In this document: one piece after another, positions 29,222 to 41,098 of the stretch
Position numbering within the stretch: the stretch's first letter is position 1
How the letters are laid out: each line of letters starts with the position of its first letter
Source of the DNA: Angustibacter luteus
Lineage (GTDB): Bacteria; Actinomycetota; Actinomycetes; Actinomycetales; Angustibacteraceae
Length of the DNA: 64,000 nt
Reading direction: 5' to 3'
Assembly (NCBI RefSeq): GCF_039541115.1
Contig: NZ_BAABFP010000002.1
Span: 310,001 to 374,000 of the forward strand
Position numbers and translations under genes: made by a program
Notes under the pieces: generated by a model
Told to the model about the DNA's origin: nothing
What the model saw: the letters and a program-made list of their open reading frames with translations, nothing else
Database searches by the model: none

Positions 29222-30958
29222 ATGCTCGCCAACCTCACCCGCGCCTACCTGGCGCCCTACCGGCGCTGGCTGACCGCGATCGTGCTGCTGCAGCTGGTCG
29301 CCACCATGGCGTCCCTGTACCTGCCCAGCCTCAACGGCAAGATCATCGACGACGGGGTGGCCAAGGGCGACACGGCGTTCATCCTGAAGGCCGGCGGCAT
29401 GATGCTGATGGTCTCGCTGGTGCAGATCGTGGCCACCATCTGCGCCACCTGGTTCGGCGCGCGGACGGCCGCCGGCCTCGGCCGCGACCTGCGGGCGTCG
29501 GTGTTCTCCCGGGTCGGCTCCTTCTCGGCGCAGGAGGTCTCGCGCTTCGGGGCGCCGACGCTGATCTCGCGCAGCACCAACGACGTCACGCAGGTGCAGA
29601 CCGTGACCTTCATGGGCTTCACGATGATGGTCTCGGCGCCGATCATGATGGTCGGCGGCATCTTCATGGCCCTGCGCGAGGACGTCGGGCTGTCCTGGCT
29701 GGTCGCTGTCGCCGTCCCGTTCCTCGGGCTCTCGGTCGCCCTCGTGATCCGCCGGATGATCCCGCAGTTCCGGCTGATGCAGGAGTCCGTGGACTGGGTG
29801 AACCGGGTGCTGCGCGAGCAGATCACCGGCATCCGGGTCGTCCGCGCGTTCGTCCGCGAGGACCACGAGCGCTCCCGCTTCGCCGAGGCCAACACCCAGT
29901 ACACCGGCACCGCGGTCGCCGTCGGCCGGCTGATGGCCCTCGTCTTCCCCATCGTGATGCTGACCTTCAACGCCTCGACCGTCGCGGTGCTGTGGTTCGG
30001 CTCCCACCGGGTGGCCAGCGGCGCCATGCAGATCGGCGAGCTGACGGCGTTCATGTCCTACCTGATGCAGATCCTGATGTCGGTGATGATGGCGACCTTC
30101 ATGTCGATGATGATCCCGCGGGCGTCGGTGTCGGCCGGTCGCATCACCGAGGTGCTGGAGACCGACTCCACGGTCGTCCCGCCGACCACCCCGACCGCCA
30201 TCCCGGACGGCGCGACCCGGGTCGAGCTGGACGACGTCGAGTTCCACTACCCGGGCGCGCAGAACGCTGTGCTGCAAGGGATCTCGCTGGTCGCCGAGCC
30301 CGGCAGCACCACGGCGATCATCGGCAGCACCGGGTCCGGGAAGTCGACCCTGCTCTCGCTGATCCCCCGGCTGTACGACGTGACCGGCGGCAGCGTGCGG
30401 ATCGGCGGTGTCGACGTCCGGGGGGCAGCGCTCACCGACGTGTGGTCCCGGATCGGGCTGGTGCCGCAGAAGCCGTACCTGTTCACCGGGACCATCGCGA
30501 GCAACCTGCGCTACGGCGACCGCGACGCGAGCGACGAGGACCTCTGGGCGGCCCTGCGGATCGCCCAGGCCGACGGGTTCGTGCGGGCCATGCCGGACGG
30601 CCTCGACTCCGCCATCGCCCAAGGCGGGACCAACGTCTCCGGCGGCCAGCGCCAGCGTCTGGCCATTGCCCGTGCCCTGGTCGCCAAGCCGTCCATCTAC
30701 CTGTTCGACGACTCGTTCTCGGCCCTCGACCTGGCCACCGACGCACGGCTGCGGGCCGCGCTGCGGCCGGTGACCCAGGACGCGGCCGTGATCGTTGTCG
30801 CCCAACGGGTCTCCACGATCATCGACGCCGACCGGATCGTCGTCCTCGAGGACGGGCGGGTGGTCGGCACCGGCACCCACGACGAGCTGATGCAGACCTG
30901 TCCGACGTACCAGGAGATCGCGCAGTCGCAGCGCGCCGCGCAGGAGGTGGCGGCATGA
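29222..30958 (+). CDS. ABC exporter half-transporter, degenerate-site subunit
   Basis: A 578-residue type I exporter half: six membrane helices (to about 320) then an ATPase domain. Walker A is GSTGSGKST near 367, the signature VSGGQRQR near 471 and Walker B YLFDDSFSALD near 492, where Asp replaces the catalytic Glu. That, with the deviant signature of the partner, marks one dead ATP site, as in heterodimeric exporters of the TM287/288, BmrCD and LmrCD type. It overlaps its partner gene by 4 bases (ATGA). Confidence 0.95.
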   Translation: MLANLTRAYLAPYRRWLTAIVLLQLVATMASLYLPSLNGKIIDDGVAKGDTAFILKAGGMMLMVSLVQIVATICATWFGARTAAGLGRDLRASVFSRVGSFSAQEVSRFGAPTLISRSTNDVTQVQTVTFMGFTMMVSAPIMMVGGIFMALREDVGLSWLVAVAVPFLGLSVALVIRRMIPQFRLMQESVDWVNRVLREQITGIRVVRAFVREDHERSRFAEANTQYTGTAVAVGRLMALVFPIVMLTFNASTVAVLWFGSHRVASGAMQIGELTAFMSYLMQILMSVMMATFMSMMIPRASVSAGRITEVLETDSTVVPPTTPTAIPDGATRVELDDVEFHYPGAQNAVLQGISLVAEPGSTTAIIGSTGSGKSTLLSLIPRLYDVTGGSVRIGGVDVRGAALTDVWSRIGLVPQKPYLFTGTIASNLRYGDRDASDEDLWAALRIAQADGFVRAMPDGLDSAIAQGGTNVSGGQRQRLAIARALVAKPSIYLFDDSFSALDLATDARLRAALRPVTQDAAVIVVAQRVSTIIDADRIVVLEDGRVVGTGTHDELMQTCPTYQEIAQSQRAAQEVAA

Positions 30959-32980
30959 GCGAGGGCGTGAAGACCGAGGAGGAGAAGGCCGCCGAGGCCC
31001 GTCGCGGCCCCGGGTTGCAGGCGCGTCGCGGCCCCGGCATGCAGATGGGTATCCCGACCGAGAAGTCGAAGGACTTCGGCACCTCGGCGCGGCGGTTGCT
31101 CGGCCTGCTCGGCCCGCAGCGCGCCGCGCTCACCGCGGTGCTGGCCCTTGCTATCGGCAGCGTGAGCCTGTCCGCGATCGGCCCGAAGATCCTCGGCCAC
31201 GCGACCGACCTGATCTTCGCGGGAGCCATCGGCAGCCAGCTGCCCGAGGAAGCCACCAAGGACCAGGTCGTCGCCGGCCTGCGCGCCGACGGCCAGGACA
31301 CCTTCGCCGACCTGGTCGCCAACATGAAGGACCTCGTGCCGGGCCAGGGCATCGACTTCCACCGGCTCGGTCAGGTGCTGTTGTTCGTCCTGGCGCTCTA
31401 CCTCGTGGCGTCCGTGCTGCAGTGGCTGCAGGGCTGGATCCTGACCGGCGCCGTGAACCGCACGATCTACCGGTTGCGCAGCGACGTCGAGGACAAGCTG
31501 GGCCGGCTGCCGCTGCCCTACTTCGACAACCAGCCGCGCGGCGAGCTGCTCAGCCGGGTCACCAACGACATCGACAACCTCGCCCAGGGCCTGCAGCAGA
31601 CGCTCAGCCAGCTGCTGACCTCGCTGCTCACCGTCGTCGCGATGGTGGCGATGATGATCTGGATCTCTCCCCTGCTGGCGGTCCTCGCCCTGATCACGAT
31701 CCCGATCACCATGGTCGTCACCGCCGCCATCGGCAAGCGCTCCCAGAAGCACTTCCTGCAGCAGTGGAAGAGCACGGGCGAGCTCAACGGCATCGTCGAG
31801 GAGACGTTCACCGGCCACAGCCTGGTGAAGGTGTTCGGCCGGCAGGAGCAGACCGAGCAGGAGTTCGAGGTCAAGAACACCGAGCTGCACGACGCGGGCT
31901 TCGGCGCGCAGTTCGTGTCCGGCATCATCATGCCGACGATGATGTTCATCGGGAACCTGAACTACGTCGTGATCGCCGTCGTCGGCGGCCTGCGGGTCGC
32001 GACCGGGGCAATGAGCCTGGGCGACGTGCAGGCGTTCATCCAGTACTCGCGGCAGTTCACCCAGCCGCTGACCCAGGTGGCCTCGATGGCCAACGTCATG
32101 CAGTCCGCCGCCGCCTCCGCAGAACGCGTCTTCGAGCTGCTGGACGCCGACGAGCAGGAGCCCGAGCACGCCGAGCCGGTCACGCTGACCGACCCGCACG
32201 GCCGGGTCGAGTTCCAGGACGTCGCGTTCTCCTACTCCCCCGACCGCCCGCTGATCGAGGACCTCTCACTGTCGGTGGAGCCGGGCCAGACGGTCGCGAT
32301 CGTCGGCCCCACGGGCGCCGGCAAGACGACGCTGGTCAACCTGATCATGCGCTTCTACGAGCTCGACTCCGGACGGATCACGCTGGACGGCGTGGACATC
32401 ACCCACCTGACCCGCAACGCCCTGCGATCCGAGCTGGGCATGGTGCTGCAGGACACGTGGCTGTTCTCCGGCACCATCCGGGAGAACATCGCCTACGGGC
32501 GTCCCGACGCGAGCGAGGACGAGGTGCTGGACGCCGCCCGGGCCACGTTCGTCGACCGCTTCGTGCACTCGCTGCCCGACGGCTACGACACCGTGCTGGA
32601 CGCCGAGGCCAGCAACATCAGCGCCGGCGAGAAGCAGCTCGTCACCATCGCCCGGGCGTTCCTGGCCGATCCCGCCCTGCTGATCCTGGACGAGGCGACC
32701 AGCTCCGTCGACACCCGTACCGAGCTGCTGGTGCAGCAGGCGATGGCCGCCCTGCGCACCGACCGGACGAGCTTCGTCATCGCGCACCGGCTGTCCACGA
32801 TCCGCGACGCCGACGTGATCCTGGTGATGGAGCAGGGACGCATCGTGGAGCAGGGCGATCACGAGCAGCTGCTCGCGCTGGGTGGTTCCTACGCCGCCCT
32901 GTACGCGGCACAATTCAGCGGCGCGGCGGTTGACGCCGACAACGAGCTCGGCGTGCCGGTACCGGCCGTCCCCGCTGGAG

Positions 32981-33006
<26 letters not shown>
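30955..33006 (+). CDS. ABC exporter half-transporter, catalytic subunit
   Basis: A 683-residue half-transporter. A charged N-terminus with a repeated ARRGPG unit precedes the membrane domain, which has an enlarged first extracellular loop (about 80-125). Walker A GPTGAGKTT is near 451, the signature is deviant (ISAGEKQL, near 554) and Walker B ILDEATSSVD has the catalytic Glu. With the preceding gene it forms a heterodimer in which only one site hydrolyses ATP, likely exporting lipids, drugs or peptides. The start is the ATG at 30955 overlapping the first subunit; earlier codons are antisense-frame artefact. Confidence 0.95.
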
Positions 33007-33927
<921 letters not shown>

Positions 33928-33931
<4 letters not shown>

Positions 33932-34710
33932 ACCGCGCACTGTCCGCCGAGCTGGTCAAGCTGCGCACCACCCGGATGTGGTGGGGGCTGCTGGTCGCCC
34001 TGGTGGCGCTGGTCGCCCTCCAGGTCGCGTTCACCGCCTCGTTCGCGGGGCGCTACGCCGACGCCGGTGGCCCCGTCCTGCCCGCGCTCGACACCCCCGA
34101 GGGCCTGCGCACCGCCCTGTCCGCGGGCTACCAGTACGGCTACCTGATGGCGCTGGTCCTCGGCGCGATCGTCGGGTCGGTCGACTTCCGGCACCGGACG
34201 GCGACCCAGACCTTCCTGGCCTCGCCGCACCGGGGGTACGTGGTCACGGCCAAGTGCCTGGCCTGCGCCGTGGCCGGCCTGGTCTACGCCGTCGTGACCC
34301 AGGTGCTGTCGCTGGCGATCGTGCTGGTGGTCGCCGCCGTCCGCGGCATCGACGTCGACCTCGGCGGTGACGGCGTGCTGCGCTCGCTGCTGCTCGGGGT
34401 GCCCGGCATCGTGCTCTGGTGCGTGGTCGGGGTCAGCCTCGGCGTGCTGCTGCGCAACCAGGTCGCCGCCGTCCTGGTGGCGGTGGGCTACGTGCTGCTG
34501 ATCGACCCGCTCGCCGCTCTGGCCATCCGCCAGCTCGACGCGTCGCCGGTCGACCAGTACACCCTGGGCAGCGCGTCCAGCGCGCTGGTCGGGGCGTCCA
34601 CCGGCGCCGACGTCCTGTCCTGGTGGGCCGGCGGGCTGGTGATGCTCGCCTACGCCGTGGTGATCGCCGTGGCCGGCTGGCTGGTGACGACCCACCGCGA
34701 CGTCACCTGA
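33928..34710 (+). CDS. ABC-2 type permease
   Basis: A 260-residue membrane protein with six helices and the ABC-2 opening NRALSAELVKLRTTRMWW. Its GTG overlaps the ATPase gene stop by 4 bases (GTGA), so the two form one transporter, probably an efflux or immunity pump. The pair may be co-transcribed with the TetR-exporter operon upstream. Confidence 0.9.
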
Positions 34711-34892
34711 GCGGCCCCTGGCGCTCTCCCCGAGGCCCCGCGTGCCAGACGCCACGACGCGCTCAGGCATCGATCGGTGGAGGCGGTCGGCGGCGACGAT
34801 CGTGAAGCACTAGCCTGGACCGTGTCGGTCGCCTGCCGGTGACCGGAGCAGTGCACCACGCGATCGAGGAAACGGAAGAGGCGATCACCGCC

Positions 34893-37800
34893 GTGTCGCA
34901 GGAGTCCGCGAACAGCGACCCGATGGCGGCCTTCGGGCCCAACGAATGGCTGGTGGACGAGCTCTACCAGCAGTACCTGAAGGACCGGTCCAACGTCGAC
35001 CGGGCGTGGTGGGGGTTCTTCGAGGACTACAACCCGCTCGACCCCGCGACCAACGGCCAGCGTCCGTCCGTCGAGGACACCGACCCCGGCGGGATCGCAC
35101 CTGCCACCGCGGCCACCGCGGCCGCCGCGGCCACCCCCGCCGTCCAGCCTCCGCCTGCTCCCCCGGCACCTGCCGCCCCCGCCGCCCCCGCACCGGAGAA
35201 GGAATCCGTGCAGCAGCCCATCCCGGCGGAGCCCGCCGCCAAGCCAGACGCCAAGCCCGCCGCCAAGCCGGCCCCCGCGGCCAAGCCGGCCCCCGCCGCC
35301 AGGCCCACCGCTGCGGCGGACGACGGCCCCGACGTCCGGCCGCTGCGGGGCGCGTCGGCCCGGGTCGTGACGAACATGGAGGCCAGCCTCCAGGTGCCGA
35401 CGGCGACCAGCGTGCGCGCCATCCCGGCCAAGCTGCTCATCGACAACCGCATCGTGATCAACAGCCACCTCAAGCGCAGTCGCGGCGGCAAGGTCTCGTT
35501 CACCCACCTCATCGGGTTCGCCGTGGTCAAGGCGCTCGCCGCGATGCCGGAGATGAACCACAGCTACGCGGAGCGGGACGGCAAGCCCGTCCTGGTGGCG
35601 ACCGACGCCGTCAACCTCGGCCTCGCGATCGACCTGGCGAAGCCGGACGGCACCCGCCAGCTCCTGGTGCCCAGCATCAAGGGCGCGGAGTCGATGGACT
35701 TCGCCCAGTTCTGGACCGGCTACGAGGACGTCGTGCGGCGGGCGCGCGCCCAGAAGCTGACCGCCGACGACTTCGCCGGGACGACGATCAGCCTGACCAA
35801 CCCGGGGACCATCGGCACCAACCACTCCGTGCCGCGGCTCATGAGCGGGCAGGGCACCATCGTGGGCGTCGGCTCGCTGGAGTACCCGGCCGAGTGGCAG
35901 GGCGCCAGCGAGGAGACGCTGAACCGCAGCGCCATCTCCAAGATCGTCACGCTCACCTCGACGTACGACCACCGGATCATCCAGGGCGCCCAGTCCGGTG
36001 ACTTCCTGCGCCGGATCCACCAGCTGCTGCTGGGCGAGGACGGCTTCTACGACGAGATCTTCCGCTCCCTGCGCATCCCGTACGAGCCGATCCGCTGGAT
36101 CCAGGACATCTCGACCAGCCATGACGACGACATCACCAAGACCGCACGGGTGCAGGAGCTGATCCACGCCTACCGGGTGCGCGGGCACCTGATGGCCGAC
36201 ACCGACCCGCTGGAGTACCGCCAGCGCCGCCACCCCGACCTCGACGTGATCACCCACGGGCTGAGTCTGTGGGACCTCGACCGCGAGTTCCCGACCGGCG
36301 GCTTCGGCGGCAAGCCGTTCATGAAGCTGCGGCACATCCTCGGCGTGCTGCGCGACTCCTACTGCCGCACCGTCGGCATCGAGTACATGCACATCCAGGA
36401 CCCCGAGCAGCGGGCGTGGATCCAGAGCAAGGTCGAGCGGCCCTACGACCGCACCTCCGCCGAGGAGCAGCTGCGCATCCTGCGCCGACTGAACTCCGCC
36501 GAGGCCTTCGAGACCTTCCTGCAGACCAAGTACGTGGGGCAGAAGCGGTTCAGCCTCGAGGGCGGCGAGTCCGTCATCGCGCTGCTGGACCGCATCCTGT
36601 CCCGCGCAGCCAACGAGCGCATGGACGAGGTCTGCATCGGCATGCCGCACCGCGGCCGGCTGAACGTGCTGGCCAACATCGCGGGCAAGTCCTACGGGCA
36701 GATCTTCCGCGAGTTCGAGGGCACCCAGGACCCGCGCAGCGTGCAGGGCTCGGGTGACGTCAAGTACCACCTGGGCACCGAGGGCAAGTTCACCTCCGAG
36801 GAGGGCGAGAACACCAAGGTCTACCTGGCGGCGAACCCCAGCCACCTGGAGGCCGTCAACCCGGTGCTCGAGGGCATCGTCCGGGCCAAGCAGGACCGGC
36901 TCGACCTCGGCGGCGAGGCGTTCAGCGTGCTACCGGTGCTGATGCACGGCGACGCGGCCTTCGCCGGCCAGGGCGTGGTGGCCGAGACGCTGAACCTCTC
37001 GCAGCTGCGCGGCTACCGCACCGGCGGCACGATCCACATCGTCGTGAACAACCAGGTGGGCTTCACCACCTCGCCGTCCGCGTCCCGCTCGTCGTTCTAC
37101 TCGACCGACGTGGCCCGGATGATCCAGGCGCCGATCTTCCACGTGAACGGCGACGACCCGGAGGCCTGCGTGCGGGTCGCCGAGCTGGCGTTCGAGTTCC
37201 GCCAGGAGTTCGGCAAGGACGTCGTCATCGACATGGTCTGCTACCGCCGTCGCGGGCACAACGAGGGCGACGACCCGTCCATGACCCAGCCGCTGATGTA
37301 CCGGCTGATCGAGAACAAGCGCAGCGTGCGCAAGCTCTACACCGAGTCGCTGATCGGCCGTGGCGACATCACGGTCGAGGATGCCGAGGCCGCGCTGCGC
37401 GACTACCAGCAGCAGCTGGAGCGGGTCTTCACCGAGACCCGGGAGGCCTCGCGGTCGACCGGTGACGGCGACTCGCGCGGCGGCCTGGAGCGCCCGCAGG
37501 CGCAGGTGGACGACGACGTGTTCTCGGTGTCGCGCCCGTCCGCCATCAGCACCGAGGTGCTGCACCACATCGGCGACGCGTTCAGCTCGGCTCCCGAGGG
37601 CTTCAGCGTGCACCCCAAGCTGCAGCAGCTGATGGCCAAGCGCACGCAGATGACCCGCGAAGGTGGCGTCGACTGGGCGATGGGCGAGCTGCTCGCCTTC
37701 GGCTCGCTGCTCATGGAGCAGACGCCGGTGCGGCTGGCCGGCCAGGACTCCCGCCGCGGCACCTTCGTGCAGCGGCACTCGGTGCTGATCGACAAGGTCA

Positions 37801-38687
37801 CCGCCGAGGAGTGGACGCCGCTGCTCTACCTGACCGACGACCAGGCCCGGTTCTGGGTCTACGACTCGTTGCTGTCCGAGTTCGCGGCCATGGGCTTCGA
37901 GTACGGCTACTCCGTGGAGCGGCCGGACGCGCTGGTGCTGTGGGAGGCCCAGTTCGGCGACTTCGTCAACGGCGCGCAGACGATCATGGACGAGTTCATC
38001 TCCTCCTCGGAGCAGAAGTGGGGCCAGCACTCGTCCGTCGTGCTGCTGCTGCCGCACGGCTACGAGGGGCAGGGCCCGGACCACTCCTCGGCGCGCATCG
38101 AGCGCTTCCTCCAGATGTGCGCGGAAGACAACATGACCGTCGCGATGCCCAGCACCCCGGCGTCCTACTTCCACCTGCTGCGCCGTCAGGCGTACGCCCG
38201 GCCCCGTCGTCCGCTGATCGTCTTCACCCCGAAGTCGATGCTCCGGTTGAAGGCCGCGGTCAGCAGCCCCGAGGAGTTCACCTCCGGACACTTCCTGCCG
38301 GTGATCGGGGACGCGTCGGTCGATGCGGCGAACGTCGACCGGGTGCTGCTGTGCGCGGGCAAGATCTACTGGGACCTGGTGGCCGAGCGCAGCAAGCGCG
38401 AGGACACCAGCACCGCGATCATTCGGGTCGAGCAGCTCGCGCCGCTGCCCGTCGACGAGATCCTGACCGAGATCGACAAGTACCCGGGTGCGCAGCTGGT
38501 CTGGGCGCAGCAGGAGCCGGCGAACATGGGGCCGTGGCCGCACGTCGCGCTGAACCTGCCGGAGTTCCTCGGCGGGCGGGCGCTGCACCGGGCCTCGCGC
38601 CCGGCGTCCGCGTCGCCGGCGAGCGGGTCGTCGAAGCGGCACGAGGAGGAGCTCGTCGCGCTGCTCGAGCAGGCCCTGGGCCGCTGA
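34893..38687 (+). CDS. kgd: multifunctional 2-oxoglutarate metabolism enzyme (Kgd/OdhA type)
   Basis: A 1264-residue fused enzyme. Residues 1-40 carry the conserved opening [16 protein letters not shown]; a Pro/Ala/Lys linker (about 55-145) follows; then an E2-like succinyltransferase domain (to about 390, with the catalytic His in [16 protein letters not shown]) and the ThDP-dependent E1 domain ([25 protein letters not shown]). It decarboxylates 2-oxoglutarate as part of the 2-oxoglutarate dehydrogenase complex or yields succinate semialdehyde or 2-hydroxy-3-oxoadipate, and in relatives is controlled by the FHA protein OdhI/GarA. The GTG at 34893 fits homologous N-termini; an in-frame GTG at 34839 is possible. 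A -10 candidate TAGCCT lies at 34811. Confidence 0.96.
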   Translation: MSQESANSDPMAAFGPNEWLVDELYQQYLKDRSNVDRAWWGFFEDYNPLDPATNGQRPSVEDTDPGGIAPATAATAAAAATPAVQPPPAPPAPAAPAAPAPEKESVQQPIPAEPAAKPDAKPAAKPAPAAKPAPAARPTAAADDGPDVRPLRGASARVVTNMEASLQVPTATSVRAIPAKLLIDNRIVINSHLKRSRGGKVSFTHLIGFAVVKALAAMPEMNHSYAERDGKPVLVATDAVNLGLAIDLAKPDGTRQLLVPSIKGAESMDFAQFWTGYEDVVRRARAQKLTADDFAGTTISLTNPGTIGTNHSVPRLMSGQGTIVGVGSLEYPAEWQGASEETLNRSAISKIVTLTSTYDHRIIQGAQSGDFLRRIHQLLLGEDGFYDEIFRSLRIPYEPIRWIQDISTSHDDDITKTARVQELIHAYRVRGHLMADTDPLEYRQRRHPDLDVITHGLSLWDLDREFPTGGFGGKPFMKLRHILGVLRDSYCRTVGIEYMHIQDPEQRAWIQSKVERPYDRTSAEEQLRILRRLNSAEAFETFLQTKYVGQKRFSLEGGESVIALLDRILSRAANERMDEVCIGMPHRGRLNVLANIAGKSYGQIFREFEGTQDPRSVQGSGDVKYHLGTEGKFTSEEGENTKVYLAANPSHLEAVNPVLEGIVRAKQDRLDLGGEAFSVLPVLMHGDAAFAGQGVVAETLNLSQLRGYRTGGTIHIVVNNQVGFTTSPSASRSSFYSTDVARMIQAPIFHVNGDDPEACVRVAELAFEFRQEFGKDVVIDMVCYRRRGHNEGDDPSMTQPLMYRLIENKRSVRKLYTESLIGRGDITVEDAEAALRDYQQQLERVFTETREASRSTGDGDSRGGLERPQAQVDDDVFSVSRPSAISTEVLHHIGDAFSSAPEGFSVHPKLQQLMAKRTQMTREGGVDWAMGELLAFGSLLMEQTPVRLAGQDSRRGTFVQRHSVLIDKVTAEEWTPLLYLTDDQARFWVYDSLLSEFAAMGFEYGYSVERPDALVLWEAQFGDFVNGAQTIMDEFISSSEQKWGQHSSVVLLLPHGYEGQGPDHSSARIERFLQMCAEDNMTVAMPSTPASYFHLLRRQAYARPRRPLIVFTPKSMLRLKAAVSSPEEFTSGHFLPVIGDASVDAANVDRVLLCAGKIYWDLVAERSKREDTSTAIIRVEQLAPLPVDEILTEIDKYPGAQLVWAQQEPANMGPWPHVALNLPEFLGGRALHRASRPASASPASGSSKRHEEELVALLEQALGR

Positions 38688-38696
38688 GGGACGCGC

Positions 38697-38873
38697 GTGT
38701 ACTTCACCGACCGCGGGATCGAGGAGCTCGAGGAGCGACGCGGGGACGAGCACGTCTCCTTGTCCTGGGTGGCCGAGCGGCTGCGCGAGTTCGTCGACCT
38801 GAACCCGGAGTTCGAGACACCGACGGAGCGGCTGGCCACCTGGCTGGCCCGCCTGGACGACGAGGACGAGTGA
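38697..38873 (+). CDS. DUF6104-type small protein downstream of kgd
   Basis: A 58-residue acidic protein opening MYFTDRGIEELEERRGDE and ending in LARLDDEDE. It starts with GTG ten bases after the kgd stop. From memory this matches the DUF6104 family, which is conserved next to kgd in actinobacteria. The sequence is predicted mostly helical with no membrane segment. The tight linkage suggests a partner or regulator of Kgd, which is inference. Confidence 0.85.
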   Translation: MYFTDRGIEELEERRGDEHVSLSWVAERLREFVDLNPEFETPTERLATWLARLDDEDE

Positions 38874-38880
38874 GCTGCCC

Positions 38881-39501
38881 GTGAGCGCTGTTGCGAGCGG
38901 CGCGCGCCGCGACGTCCGGATCTGCGTGGTGGGGTCGTCGATGGCCCTCGGCTACGGGGACCCCAAGGCCCTCGGCTGGGTGGGCCGGGTCGCCGCCCGC
39001 ACACCGGCGGAGGAGATCGACCTGACCGTGCACAACCTGGGCGTGCGCGGTGACACCACGGCCGGCGTGCTCGAGCGCTGGCGTGCGGAGGTGGGACGGC
39101 GGCTCGAGGACGGCGCGGACAACCGGCTCGTCGTCGCGGTCGGCGCGGGAGACGTCGACGCGGGCATCTCGCTGGCCCGCACGCGGCTGAACCTGGCCAA
39201 CGTCGTCGACGAGGCGGCCGCGGACGGGCTGCAGCCCTTCGTCGTCGGGCCGCCACCGCGGGCCGACCGCACGTTCAACGACCGGTTGCGGGCCGTCGTC
39301 GACGCCGAGCGCGATGTCTGCGAGCGCCGGTCGGTGCCGTTCGTGGACTGCTTCGAGCCGCTGCTCTCGCACGAGCAGTGGGCGGCGGACCTGTCCACCG
39401 GCGACGGCGTGCACCCGGGTCAGGCCGGCTACGGCCTGCTCGCGTGGCTGGTGCTGCACTGCGGCTGGCCGCAGTGGCTCGGCCTCGACCCCCTCCCCTG
39501 A
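38881..39501 (+). CDS. SGNH/GDSL-family hydrolase
   Basis: A 206-residue esterase/lipase-like protein. Block I is VVGSSMALGYGD with the nucleophile Ser, block II Gly in HNLGVRGDTT, block III appears as VGAGDVDAG and block V is DGVHPGQAGY with the Asp-His pair. No signal peptide is present, so it is cytoplasmic. The GTG start lies 7 bases after DUF6104, and the gene ends at a large palindrome. Confidence 0.9.
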   Translation: MSAVASGARRDVRICVVGSSMALGYGDPKALGWVGRVAARTPAEEIDLTVHNLGVRGDTTAGVLERWRAEVGRRLEDGADNRLVVAVGAGDVDAGISLARTRLNLANVVDEAAADGLQPFVVGPPPRADRTFNDRLRAVVDAERDVCERRSVPFVDCFEPLLSHEQWAADLSTGDGVHPGQAGYGLLAWLVLHCGWPQWLGLDPLP

Positions 39502-39519
39502 CCTTCGCGCCCCCTTCTC

Positions 39520-39580
39520 GCACCTATCGCGCTACCCGTGGTTTTCGAGGCTCCATAGCCACGGGTAGCGCGAATGGTGC
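39520..39580. terminator. large palindrome after the SGNH gene
   Basis: Perfect 15-bp arms TCGCGCTACCCGTGG (39527-39541) and its complement (39559-39573), extended by a further 5-bp pairing after a 2-base bulge, enclose a 17-base loop with a TTTT run. It lies 18 bases past the SGNH gene stop and before the DUF4097 promoter, so it probably ends transcription. Confidence 0.65.
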
Positions 39581-39610
39581 TCGAACTCGGGGTTGACGGG
39601 TTGCGACAGA

Positions 39611-39649
39611 CGCGATATATCTTGAGTTCCCAAGACGAGATATATCGCG
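39611..39649. promoter_or_regulatory. palindromic operator of the DUF4097-PadR operon
   Basis: Arms CGCGATATATCT (39611-39622) and AGATATATCGCG (39638-39649) are perfect complements 15 bases apart; a nested CTTG/CAAG pair lies within. The AT-rich core in a very GC-rich region, 14 bases before the DUF4097 ATG, and the PadR gene in the same operon make it the likely PadR autoregulation site. Confidence 0.75.
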
Positions 39650-39662
39650 AACGGAGCGTGAC

Positions 39663-40484
39663 ATGGCGGAGAGCTGGCAGGTCGACGGAGCGAAGGTCCT
39701 GGAGGTCGGCGGCGAGGGCGAGCCGGTGCGCGAGCTGCGCGTCGGCCTGGTCGCCGGGCGGGTGGACGTCGTCGCCCACTCCGACGACGAGCCGGGCGCT
39801 CGCATCGAGGTCACCCGGGTCAAGGGACGTCCCCTCGAGATCGAGTGGAAGGACGGCGCGCTGTCCGTGGCCCACCCGAAGGTCAAGTGGGACGGACTCC
39901 TCGACGGCCTGAAGAGCCTGGGCCGCAAGGACGACGAGGCCGAGCTGAGCATCGCCGTCCCCCGCGGCTGCTCGGTGAAGATCTCCACGGTGTCGGCGGA
40001 CGGCCTGCTGGCCGGGCTGCAGGCCGATGCCTCGGTCCGCACGGTCAGCGGCGAGCTCGCCGTCTCCGACGTCCGGGGCGAGGTCAACGCCCGCACCGTC
40101 TCCGGCCGGATCGACGTCCGCGAGCTGCGCGGCAGCCTCAGCGGCGAGTCGGTCAGCGGCTCGCTCGTGGTGCACGCGGTCGAGCTCGACAAGCTCGACG
40201 TCAAGACCGTGTCCGGCGAGCTCGTGCTCGACCTGCACTCCACGCCGAGCCGGGTGAACATGAAGAGCGTCTCCGGCGACCTCGTCGTCCGGATCCCCCC
40301 GGAGTCCGGGTTCCGGCTGGACGCCGCGACCATGTCCGGCCAGATCGTGGCCGACGGCCGCCGGCTCGGCAAGGGCCGCCCCGGCCCGCCCCAGGGCGAG
40401 ATCCGGGACGGCGACGAGTCGGTCCGGGTGTCCGCCAAGTCGGTCAGCGGCGACGTGACCCTGATCCGCACGGCCGCCTCGTGA
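39663..40484 (+). CDS. DUF4097-family beta-repeat protein
   Basis: A 273-residue soluble protein with repeated beta-strand units carrying the VSG signature: VRTVSGELAV, ARTVSGRIDV, GESVSGSLVV, VKTVSGELVL, MKSVSGDLVV, AKSVSGDVTL. This is the DUF4097 (adhesin-like) right-handed beta-helix type. No signal peptide or membrane segment is seen. It is coupled by a 4-base overlap to a PadR regulator. Such pairs respond to envelope or membrane stress in other bacteria; the exact role is unknown. Confidence 0.9.
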   Translation: MAESWQVDGAKVLEVGGEGEPVRELRVGLVAGRVDVVAHSDDEPGARIEVTRVKGRPLEIEWKDGALSVAHPKVKWDGLLDGLKSLGRKDDEAELSIAVPRGCSVKISTVSADGLLAGLQADASVRTVSGELAVSDVRGEVNARTVSGRIDVRELRGSLSGESVSGSLVVHAVELDKLDVKTVSGELVLDLHSTPSRVNMKSVSGDLVVRIPPESGFRLDAATMSGQIVADGRRLGKGRPGPPQGEIRDGDESVRVSAKSVSGDVTLIRTAAS

Positions 40485-41098
40485 GTCCGGTCTTCGCGCA
40501 CGGCCAGCTGCGCCTGTACATGCTGATCTCGCTGGCCGACGGCCCGAAGCACGGCTACGAGATCATCCGTGACCTCGAGGAGCGCTTCGACGGGCTCTAC
40601 GCGCCGAGCGCGGGCACCGTCTACCCGCGGCTCTCGCGGCTGGAGGAGGAGGGCCTGGTCGTCCGCGAGGACGACGGCCGCAAGGCGGTGTACCGGATCA
40701 CCGACGCTGGGCGGGCCGAGCTCGCACACCGCTCGGACGACGTCCAGGACCTCGAGGTCGACCTCGACCGCACCGTGCGCCAGCTGGCCGAGGAGGTCCG
40801 CGCCCAGGTGCGCGGCGGCGCCAAGGACCTGCGCGCCGAGCTCATGGACGCCGCTCGGACCGCCCGCCGGCACGCCCGCGACGAGCCGGCGGACAAGGCC
40901 GCCCGGGAGGCGTCGTACGGCCGCCACCCGCAGGTCGAGAACGCCGTCGAGGAGCTGCGTCGCGGCCTGCGGTCAGCCACCCGTCGGCAGTGGATCGACC
41001 AGGAGTCGTTGAACGAGATCACGTCCATCATCGAGCGCGCCCGCGACGACGTCATCGCCGTCGTGGAGCGCGCCGTCAAGCAAGGGAGGCAGCCATGA
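40481..41098 (+). CDS. PadR-family transcriptional regulator
   Basis: A 205-residue regulator. The winged-helix domain holds DGPKHGYEIIRDLEERF and APSAGTVYPRLSRLEEEGLV (quoted to 20 residues), about residues 5-80, followed by a long charged helical C-terminus (to 205) that is larger than in the basic PadR-s1 form. The GTG at 40481 overlaps the DUF4097 stop (GTGA); the longer frame is antisense. It probably represses its own operon through the palindrome at 39611-39649. Confidence 0.93.
   Translation: MSPVFAHGQLRLYMLISLADGPKHGYEIIRDLEERFDGLYAPSAGTVYPRLSRLEEEGLVVREDDGRKAVYRITDAGRAELAHRSDDVQDLEVDLDRTVRQLAEEVRAQVRGGAKDLRAELMDAARTARRHARDEPADKAAREASYGRHPQVENAVEELRRGLRSATRRQWIDQESLNEITSIIERARDDVIAVVERAVKQGRQP

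Noticed and set aside
28598-30880. Minus-strand ORF of 760 codons opposite TetR and ABC genes
   Set aside because: The plus-strand genes are certain by motif; the minus-strand product is Gly/Asp/His-rich without any domain.
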